Virus record (IMG/VR): IMGVR_UViG_3300008450_000245
Location: 1-32,235 of that record
Length of the DNA stretch: 32,235 nucleotides
Direction: 5' to 3' (one strand)
Source: a virus
This document shows positions 18,007 to 27,000 of this stretch, one piece after another; within the stretch, counting starts at the first letter, position 1, and each line of letters opens with the position of its first letter. The notes under the pieces are model-generated. The model did no database searches. It was not told the DNA's origin and saw nothing but the letters and a program-made list of their open reading frames with translations. The position numbers and the translations under genes are program-made.

Positions 18007-18479
18007 TGGATAAAAATATAACACTAAGGCCAGAGCAGGGACTAATAAATAGCGACTTTATGGATATGGTTGATAACCTTGAGAAGTCTTTATTATGTAG
18101 TGACTTGCCTGGTGTTGCAAAAGGTAACGACGGCACTTTTCCTTTAAAGCATTCTTTTTCTGATGGTATATATGTTAGAGAGATGTTTATGCGCAAAGGA
18201 GGCTTAGTAATAGGTAAAATGTATAAGATCTCACATACTTGGTTTTTGCTAAGTGGTGAGCTCGAAATAGCCACTAGTGAAGGTGTCAATCATTATATTG
18301 CGCCTTGTTATGTTACTGCTCCTGTTGGAGCAAAAAGAGTTTTACACGCATTAGAGGATAGCGTTTTTGTTAATGTATATCCTAACCCGGATAATATAAC
18401 AGATATAGAAACTTTAGAAAATTTACTTACGTGGAAATCGTATGAAGAATTTAAAGAATATAAACTTTTAAATGAATAG
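18006..18479 (+). CDS. Cupin-like protein in the tail operon
   Basis: 157 residues. The middle looks like a degenerate cupin barrel: ISHTWFLLSGELEIATSEG resembles the first cupin motif (one His, then G-E-L strand), and YVTAPVGAKRVLHALEDSVF resembles the second (P-x-G, then a His). The standard HxH pair is not complete, so metal-dependent chemistry cannot be assumed. The N-terminal part (GLINSDFMDMVDNLEKSLL) is helical. The role is unknown. In this position it could be a small virion component binding sugar or metal, or an assembly helper. Its ATG overlaps the preceding stop and the next gene starts four bases after its stop, so it is made together with tail and ejection proteins. I have seen similar proteins in marine phages, always without a proven function. 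Confidence 0.75.
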   Translation: MDKNITLRPEQGLINSDFMDMVDNLEKSLLCSDLPGVAKGNDGTFPLKHSFSDGIYVREMFMRKGGLVIGKMYKISHTWFLLSGELEIATSEGVNHYIAPCYVTAPVGAKRVLHALEDSVFVNVYPNPDNITDIETLENLLTWKSYEEFKEYKLLNE

Positions 18480-18482
18480 ATT

Positions 18483-19397
18483 ATGTCAATGATAGCCGCA
18501 GGAGTTGCTGTAGCCGGTTCAATAGTAGGTGGAATAATGAGTTCTAATCGAGCAAAAGCCGCTGCTAGAGAAAAAGCAAGATTACAAGCAAAGTTAGATA
18601 GTTTAGAAAAAAGCAGACAAGCTATAATTAACCCTTACGAAGGCGTTAAAGATTTAAGCAGCATGGCAAAAGACTTGTCTGGCATGATAAGTAATCCATA
18701 TGCTAATTTAGGAGTTGCCACACAAGCAGCTAAGTTTGAAGCGGAGCAAATAGATATGTCATTAGCCAATACCCTTGATACTCTAAGAGAAACAGGGTCT
18801 AGCGCGGGAGGAGCAACCGCTTTAGCTCAAGCAGCTTTAAAAAGCAAGCAAGGTATTTCAGCTAATATAGAGCAACAAGAAGCTCAAAATGAAAAACTTA
18901 AAGCTGAAGGTAAACAGCAAATGGATACGCTTAAAATGCAAGAGGCTGCACGTATACAGGGTATACAGATTTCCGAAGGACAAAGAATACAAACAGCGGA
19001 GGCGGCAGGTAAGTCGTTCATGTTTAATGCTCGCGAGGACAGAGAACAGCAAGCACTTGATAGAGTCGCAACCCAAATGGGTATTGCCCAACAAGCACAA
19101 GCACAAGCACAAGGAGATGTAACAGGCGCAATAACTACTGGTATAAATGCGGTAGCGTCTATTGGAGCGGCAGCATTGGATGCCAAACGACCCAATCCTA
19201 CCACAACTAGTGAAAGAAAAGCTCAGGAGTCAGTTTCAGGCTCTATTACTCCCGCAGGAGTTAAGCCTGTTGGAACAGACAAGCCGATAAACGCATTAGG
19301 ACAAATTCCATCTGGTCTTGTTTATGGAAGTGCTGGTAAGATTGCTGACGAGAATCCAGAGTACTATGAGCAACAAAATGCCTTTTATCCAAAATAA
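18483..19397 (+). CDS. Candidate internal virion (ejection) protein 1
   Basis: 304 residues. The N-terminus is a short hydrophobic Gly/Ala helix (IAAGVAVAGSIVGGIM) able to enter a membrane. It is followed by a charged helix and the segment NPYEGVKDLSSMAKDLSGMI, then YANLGVATQAAKFEAEQIDM and SSAGGATALAQAALKSKQGI. These are patterns I recognise from marine phage internal virion proteins. The remainder is Gln/Ala-rich coiled coil, with a short Ala-Gln run encoded near 19097-19113. Size, the hydrophobic N-terminus, and position at the head of three ejection-type genes suggest a T7 gp14-like role, forming part of a channel across the host outer membrane. This is an analogy rather than demonstrated homology. 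A 31-base AT-rich gap separates it from the next gene. Confidence 0.75.
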   Translation: MSMIAAGVAVAGSIVGGIMSSNRAKAAAREKARLQAKLDSLEKSRQAIINPYEGVKDLSSMAKDLSGMISNPYANLGVATQAAKFEAEQIDMSLANTLDTLRETGSSAGGATALAQAALKSKQGISANIEQQEAQNEKLKAEGKQQMDTLKMQEAARIQGIQISEGQRIQTAEAAGKSFMFNAREDREQQALDRVATQMGIAQQAQAQAQGDVTGAITTGINAVASIGAAALDAKRPNPTTTSERKAQESVSGSITPAGVKPVGTDKPINALGQIPSGLVYGSAGKIADENPEYYEQQNAFYPK

Positions 19398-19428
19398 ACT
19401 AAAAATATAACTTTATATAAAAAAATAT

Positions 19429-21042
19429 ATGGGAGCATACTCTAATCCACAGGGATTTATAGATACACAGTCAGGGCAACATTGGAGAGATTTAGCCACT
19501 AATTTAACAAATATTAGTCTTAAACTTATTGATGCTAAAAAAACAAGAGACAAAGAAGCCGCTGACGAGATAAAGAAAAATAAAGAAAAATTTGCTAAAG
19601 AGCAAATGGCTATTGACCAATGGACAATCGAGCAAAAAAGTAGAATCCATGCTATATCTCAAAAAGGAGGAACTGTAGAATGGGATGCAACATACGATAA
19701 ATGGATACAAAGAGCAGCCGACATACGCTTAGATCAAATGCAAGGGAATACAGATCCAGCTTTAAGGAAAGAACTTATAGCAATTCAAACATCTGTTGAA
19801 GATTATGCTAATGGTATAGCTAATTTAGCTGGTATTAATGAAACCTACGCTAAAAAGAAGGGGCTATATGGCAAGGAAGGTGGATTAAGTGCTACTAATA
19901 ATTCTGAGCTTTTAACAACCCTTGATCTATTAAGTGGGAGATTGCCGAGCAAAGGTAAAAGAACAAACATGGAATATGACCCTACTACTGGGACAATGGG
20001 TCAAATGATGTATGTTACAGACATTAACGGCAAAGAGCATCCATTGAGTATTACAGATATAAATAAGATGGCTTCAGATCCCGACGGTTTTGGCGGATTA
20101 ACTCTAATACCTGAGGTGACTAAGTCAATTGATGTTGTTAATGTGGAATTCATGAATAATGCAAAAGGTAAAACAAAGAATGCGAAAGGAGAAACAGAAG
20201 TTAATAAACAATATGCAGATAGTTTTATTGATACAAATTTTAACGGCGAAATTAATGGAGTAAAATATACTAATGGCGTTGGTACTATTGAAAGACAAGT
20301 TGGAGCTGAACGATCTGGGAACAAAGACATAGCGACTAATTGGGAACAAACAAAAGTATATGCTTTAAATGTAGATAAAATAATTGGGGATGCAGGAATT
20401 TATAAAACTAAAACAATGGCAGAGGCTGATGCTTTACTAGTCGATCCAAGTGAAGCAAAAGCGGCCTGGGTAGAATCAATAAAGCCCCAGTTAGAAGGTA
20501 TGTCAAAAGACGCTTTTTTACCAGAAACGCAAAGGAAAGAAATAAGCGCTTTGTTAGAAAAATTAAAAGGAAGTGATGATTTTAAAACTCCATTTAATGA
20601 GGAGCAAAAAGCTTTAGTTAAGGAGGGGTATTTTGCATTGTCTAAAGGATTGTTAACAAAACAAAACAGAGTACAAGAGTCAGAAGAGAAAATATCTATT
20701 AGAAAAGATATTCCTACAAAAGGTTCTAGTGACAAAAAGGATAATATTGCATACGCTAATACTAAAGAACTTATTGATACAGAAATACAAGGATTATTAG
20801 ATGGAGGACCAGATGCTACTACATCAATGTATTTAAATATTAATGGAGTTACTAATGAATATATAGTAGAGCGCGTTAAAGATGAACCAGGAAAACCAGG
20901 ATTTAGAATATTCAAGAATGCAACTACTACAGTTTCTAAACCTATGTATTTAAAAGATTTAAAAAAGGCGGCGGGAATAGCTGTAAAATCACAAAACAAA
21001 GCAGAAGAGGTATCACAAGCTCTTTATGAACAAAATAAATAA
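19429..21042 (+). CDS. Candidate internal virion (ejection) protein 2
   Basis: 537 residues, soluble and mostly helical, without a membrane segment. It starts GAYSNPQGFIDTQSGQHWRD, followed by a long Lys/Glu helix (IDAKKTRDKEAADEIKKNKE) and QWTIEQKSRIHAISQKGGTV. The middle has mixed segments and the C-terminus is Lys-rich (YLKDLKKAAGIAVKSQNK). I do not recognise a catalytic motif. By position and composition it may correspond to a middle ejection protein such as T7 gp15, which lines the periplasmic channel. That comparison rests on order and size only. The start at 19429 follows an A/T leader typical of this phage, and the next gene begins nine bases after the stop. Confidence 0.72.
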   Translation: MGAYSNPQGFIDTQSGQHWRDLATNLTNISLKLIDAKKTRDKEAADEIKKNKEKFAKEQMAIDQWTIEQKSRIHAISQKGGTVEWDATYDKWIQRAADIRLDQMQGNTDPALRKELIAIQTSVEDYANGIANLAGINETYAKKKGLYGKEGGLSATNNSELLTTLDLLSGRLPSKGKRTNMEYDPTTGTMGQMMYVTDINGKEHPLSITDINKMASDPDGFGGLTLIPEVTKSIDVVNVEFMNNAKGKTKNAKGETEVNKQYADSFIDTNFNGEINGVKYTNGVGTIERQVGAERSGNKDIATNWEQTKVYALNVDKIIGDAGIYKTKTMAEADALLVDPSEAKAAWVESIKPQLEGMSKDAFLPETQRKEISALLEKLKGSDDFKTPFNEEQKALVKEGYFALSKGLLTKQNRVQESEEKISIRKDIPTKGSSDKKDNIAYANTKELIDTEIQGLLDGGPDATTSMYLNINGVTNEYIVERVKDEPGKPGFRIFKNATTTVSKPMYLKDLKKAAGIAVKSQNKAEEVSQALYEQNK

Positions 21043-21051
21043 TTAAGATAT

Positions 21052-24000
21052 ATGTTTGACTACGTAGACAGTTTAGGTAACACAATTACATACGATCAAA
21101 TTACTAAAATGGCGAAGGAGGGTAAAACCTCCTTTGACGCTATAGTTAAAAAAAATGGGTATAAACCAAAACCTAAAGCGACTAAAGCAAAAGCGGGGGC
21201 CGAACTTTTAGGAATAGACACTACAACTAAAAAAGTTCCTGTTGTAACTACTGAAGAAAAGAAAACTCCTGTTGCTAAAAAAACTGTAATAGAAAACAAA
21301 CCAACATTTGCCCCAAGTATTGATCCATTTGCAGGTACAAACCTTGCTCAGCCTGTAGTAGGCGGTAGAGAAATGTTGTTATCTGAAGAATATAAAAAAG
21401 AAAGAGCAAGAAAATTACAAGAAGAAAAAAAACAACTTGAAATAGACGAAGCAGCATTAAAAGCAAGAGAAGCTAAAAGAGCTAATAAAAAACTTTTAAC
21501 AGAAAATAAAACAGTATTTGACAAAGCAAATGAATATATAAATAGTATTGTATTAAATACAGACGAAAAAGAAGAACAAAGCAAAAAGGCTGTAGACGAA
21601 ATAAATGGAAATACATTTCTTGAGAAAGCAAAAGGAGCTGCTGCAATATGGGCAGGTGCTATTGTAGACTCCGCTACTTTAGGTGCTCTTAGTGATGGGA
21701 AATTTGATTTAGCAGATCGCTGGCGAGAGAATTGGTCAATAAATAAAGAATACACCGATAAAGCTAAGGAGGAATTAAAAAAGAAAAAAGCAGCATGGGA
21801 AATACAAAATAAAAAATACCCATTATATAAAATACCAGAGCCAGTTATTGACGAAAGCAGTGTTTATGACTTGGCTATAAAACTACGCCAACAAGATAAT
21901 GAAAAAGCTCTTATTATACAAAAAGAACAAGAATGGTTTGATGCTAACGAAGACTTCATAAATCAAAATTATAAGCCTAAAGGAGGTCTTTATAAAGCCG
22001 GGACGATTAAGGATATTCCTAAGCTTTCGGACCCATTGTCTGTTGTGAATATTACCAAAAGTTTTAATACTACTAATAAAGATATAATAAAAACGTTTAG
22101 TAAAAATGAAGTAGCAAAAGCTGAAGCGGCAATATTAAAAGATCAAAAGAAAGAAGAAGCCCTAGAAGACTTTAAATACCAAAGCTTTGTTAAATTAAAC
22201 AAAATAAGTGAGCAAGCTAATCAATTAGCTAAAGATAACCAAGCTGTTCCTGAAGAATTAATAAAAGAATACAATAATAGTTTAAACTATTTTAAATATT
22301 TTTCTGAAAGACAAACGGATATAAACACGGAATTATCTAAAACTTATGAGAAATTTAATGATTACGAAAATATTGTAGATAGTTTTAATAGAGATTGGGG
22401 GCGCATTAGTAATATAATTGAGTCTGGAAATCAAATATTTCAAACTGCCGCTACTGGTATTGAAGGGGCTTTAGATTGGGCCATGAAATATAATAGTATG
22501 GCAGGAGCTATAAATGGTATGGCTTATCTATTTGACAAAGAATCTCCTATTACTGAAGAAGCTACTAGTTTTTGGGGCAATGTAGCATTAAATAGCAAAA
22601 AAGAACAAGAAGAAAGGGCTCTTGAGTTTGCTAAACAAAATCCAGACTTGTCATTTTCGGATTACTCTTTAAAAGATTTTGCGGATTTTGCTGTAAAAGA
22701 AACAATGAATGTAGGTAGTGTTTTAGCTCACTTTTCTAATCCAGTCGGCATTGGTTTATTTGTCGCAGAAGCAGGAGGTAATAAGCAAGTTGAAATGCTA
22801 GAAGAAATGGAGCGTGAGCCAGGTAAATATAATGAGTTCCAAAAATTTGCTTTACCATTAACATATGCGGGGGTTGATGCCGTACTTGCTTATGGTATGA
22901 AAGGGCAAATAGATAAAGCTAAACTTTTATATGCAGCAGGTAATAACACTCAAAAAAATATTATAAGAAAAGGTTTTTTCCAATACTTAACTCCGTCAGA
23001 AAAACTCGCGGCAGGAGTTAAAGACTGGGGAGGAGCGGTATTGCATAGTAATGCCATAATGGGTGGAGCTGTTTTTTCTAAGAATGCGTTGAATATAATT
23101 GTTGGCGAAGCTGACAAATCCACTATCTTTGACGGATTAGATGGGCATTTAGTTGCATCGGCAACATTTTTTGCGGGGTTAACTAAAGGAGCACCTTTAG
23201 TAGCTTCTGAAGCTATGTATAGATTAAGCGGCGATAAAGCCATTGATACACAATCAAAAAAGATAGTCGGGTATGAAGAAAAGCTTAGAAGTACAATTTC
23301 TAGTAATGAAAAAAAGGTAATACAGGAGTTATTAGCTAAAGCTAAATTGGATTTAAATATAATGTTAGAAGGTAAAAACGAAAAACTAAAAACATTAAAT
23401 AATAAACAATGGAGCAGTCTAATTTCCTCAAATAAAAAAAGCCAAGAGATTTTAAAACAAGGAAAAGAAATTAAAAATGACAAATCTATTTCTGATGAAA
23501 TAAAAAGAGATAGATTAAAAGAATTAGAAAAAGAGTTTAACGAATATCAAAAGCAAAAAACAGAGTTATTTGAATTTGGATATAAGGTACAATATGAGGC
23601 AATGTCAAAAACCGTACGCGGTACTCAATTAAGAGATTACTTTAGAGGACAAGCTGAAAGAATAGTACAAGAAGAAGTAAAAATAAGAGAAGAAAAAGGA
23701 GAAAAAATTGATCCTAAAAAAACAGAGGATATTATAAGATATTACTCAGTACTATTATCAGAAAGAGCTAATGCGAATGCCGTTGAGATGTATGCTAATA
23801 ATGAAAAAGCAATAAAGTTTAATGGAGTAGAAGAGTTTACTGGTAATAAACCTTTTATTTTTGGTGATGCTGCAAATAATTTAACCGTGCTAGAATTTGC
23901 TGATGGTAAATTGCTGCAAAAATATTTTGATGAAAACCCAGATCAAAGGGTTAAAAAAGAAGGAGAAAAAAACTCTGATGGCACACAAAAGTATTATACT

Positions 24001-27000
24001 GCAAATGAAATTTTAAGATTAAATTATGGTATAACTTTACTTAATGGCCAAAAAATAGTAAGTTATGAAAGTGCTGCAGTTGCGGGAAGAAAGTTTACAG
24101 GTATACATGAAACTGGCCATGACTTATTTAAGAGTTTTACCGCCATGGAACCAGCTAAGCAAAAGAAAATCTTAGATGAATTTCTTGACGAATTAAGTAA
24201 TGAAGATAGAGCAGCTTTAGAAAAAAGATTAGAAGGTTATAGTGAAACTGAGCGTGCGGAAAACATAGACGAGTACTTTACTCAGTATATTGAAATAGCT
24301 TTAGAAAAGAAAGGAAAAAAAGGAGATCTTAAAGCAGCAGAAGAAATAGAAACTGATGGAAGTATTGATTTTACCTCTGGTAAAGATATAAAGCAATACA
24401 TAGACAATGTTCTTCCTGCTGAGTACGAAACAGGTAACCGTAGCGCTCGAACAAAGGAATTACAAAAGAAAGCATCTGAAATTAGGGCCCAAGAAGCAAA
24501 AAGCAGTGCTTCTTTTTCAAAAGCTAAAGTTGAGGAAGTTCAAAAAAAGATAGATAAACTAGAAGAACAATTTGACAATGGAGAAATTGATTACGACGAT
24601 TATACAGGTAGACTTGAAGCGTTTGAAAAAGACTTAGAAAAAGCAAAAAAATTACCTGAAGAAGCAACGAAACCTACAATTAAAAAAGAAGTTACAGAGG
24701 AAGAGGCAGATAAAGAAATAATAAAAAATGAAAGAGGATCTGTATCTTCTGATAAAGTTCAAAAAATATACGAGGAACAAGGAGTAAACGGCGCGCAAGC
24801 TATTATAGATCTATTTAAACCTATTACTAAAAAATTAGTAAATAAAAGAATGGACGCTCCAGGGTTTGATAGAGAATTGTTAACAAGCGAAATAGAAACT
24901 GGAGATGGTGGTCTTTTTTACCTTATTAGAAGTTATAAACCTGAAAAGGGAGTTCCATTAGCAGCCTATATAAATAAACAATTACCATTAAGAGCAATTG
25001 CGGCGTCAAGAAGAGTATTAGATAAAGACTTTAGTAAAGACGTAACAGAAGAAAAAGGATTAATTGCTGAAGAAACAAAAATTCAAGCGGAAGAAAAACC
25101 AATATATAAAGATGCATTAGAATCAAATGTATTTGAGCCTAAAGTCTTAGAAGATGCTAATAAAAAAATATTAACTGTGGTAAGAACAATGAAAGCTAGG
25201 GTAGATGCTCCAGTTTCATTGAACAGAACAGTAAGTCCTTTTATTGCAGAATTAAAAGATGAAATAGGAAAATTACTTGACATTGATATTAAAACAGCAA
25301 TGGGAGGTAAAAAAGATGGGCAACTTGAAAGTTGGGCTTTAAAAAATAAAAAATACTTTCTTGAAAATATGACTACTACATTTTTAATGGGTAAAGATGG
25401 TCAAGGGGGAGTGCCTCAAGCAATTCAAAAACGTATTGGTGGAAAGTGGGTTAGTTATCCGGAATGGGTTGGTCAAAAAATTGATAGAGAAGCAGTTACA
25501 ACTGATCAAGCGGGTAGAACAGCTGGGCATGAATTAACTAGGCGTCTGCCTAATGTAGCTAATAATGTGTCTGACAAAGTTTTTTTAGGGCAATTAATTG
25601 GTCCAGATGGTAATCCAATTAGAGGTAGAAAAGAATCTTGGTCTAAAGCTATTGCTGATGAACTTACATTGGATATTGTAAAAAATGACATTAAAAAAAA
25701 TGGACCTATATCTGATGCTATTAAATATAACCAAGAAGCAAAGGGGGTTTCAATAACTGATGCATTTAATAATGAAATATTAAGGCAAAGCGAAAGAGGT
25801 AATGTAAAATATTCAAAAAGTTTAAAAGAAACTTTTAAAAAATCTCAAGATTACCTTAATATTGGATTTGAAATATTTAAAAATGATTTAAAAAGACCGG
25901 GGGTTACGGGTGATGAGACTATAAAAATTATTAATGATTTTATTAAAAATGAAGGGCGATCTATAAGAACTATGGCTTATACTATGTTTGGTAAAGGGGC
26001 CGAATTAACTAAAAATGAAAAATTATTTGAATATATTAAGGATCATATAGACACATATTCTCCATATAAAGGGGAGTTACTAGATGAAAATCATTATAGA
26101 TTAAAGAATATAGGTCAAAACAAAAGTATATTTTTTGGTAAAACAAAGGTTCCAACATGGCTAGATACCGAATCCTTAAAAAAGAATTGGGAAAAACTTA
26201 AACCTAAAGCAACCGAAGAAGCGGTAATAGCCACTGATGAGCTTGTTGATAAATTAAAATCATTAAAAAAACAAAATTATTCTGATAAAGAAATAGAAGA
26301 TTATTTTAAATTAATAAACTTTGATCAAAGAGGATTATCGCGTAAAGTTTCAAAACCTGGGATTGGTGTTGAAGGAATAACAAAAAAACAAAAAGCTTAT
26401 TTAGAGCATAATCCGCCAAAATATGACATAGTAAGAAAAGCTATGGACTTTTATAAAGGAAGAATTACTGAACAAGAATTAAGAGATTTTATAAATAACG
26501 CAAAAGTAAATTTAGTTCCAGAAGGCCTTAATGACGTATTACCTGCTTATGCTGAAGGTAAAAATAGAATGGACGATCCTGCTGTTGTTTTATATCTAAA
26601 AAAATTAATGGATAATGGGCAGAAAATTACAAATTTAGAAAGTGAGTATGGATCTATTGAAAACTTTAATGCAAAAGTAAAATTAGCAGAGTCAGGTGTA
26701 AATTCAAAAGAAACATTAGCTAATATTGATAGAATAATGGCTATTGATAGATCGTTAACAGCAAAAAAGTCAAAAGCTGAAAAAGGTATTTCTGTTTTTG
26801 ATTTTGATGACACGGTTGGGTTAACAAAAGGTAGTGTGCTATACACAATGCCTGATGGCAAAAAAGGCAAATTAAATGCTGAAGAATTTGCTAAAAATGG
26901 ATCTAAACTTTTAAACGAAGGAGCGGAATTTGATTTTTCTGAATTCAGTAAAGTTGTAGGCGGTAAGCCAGGCCCTATGGTTGAAAAGATGAAGAAGATG

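Noticed and set aside
19085-19115. Short CACAAG-type repeat resembling a microsatellite or small repeat array
   Set aside because: It encodes an Ala-Gln run in a Gln/Ala-rich coiled coil, and similar runs occur in the portal gene; it is explained by protein composition. There are no spacers, so it is not a CRISPR array.
20400-20999. A 199-codon open frame on the minus strand
   Set aside because: It lies wholly antisense to the 537-residue ejection-protein gene. The product is rich in Ser, Phe, Leu and Ile, the typical mirror of Lys/Glu-rich coding, and no start context or homologous pattern is seen.
22950-23483. A 177-codon open frame on the minus strand with hydrophobic stretches
   Set aside because: It is antisense to a Lys-rich coiled-coil part of the giant gene; the hydrophobic residues arise from complementing Lys/Glu/Asn codons, not from a real membrane protein.
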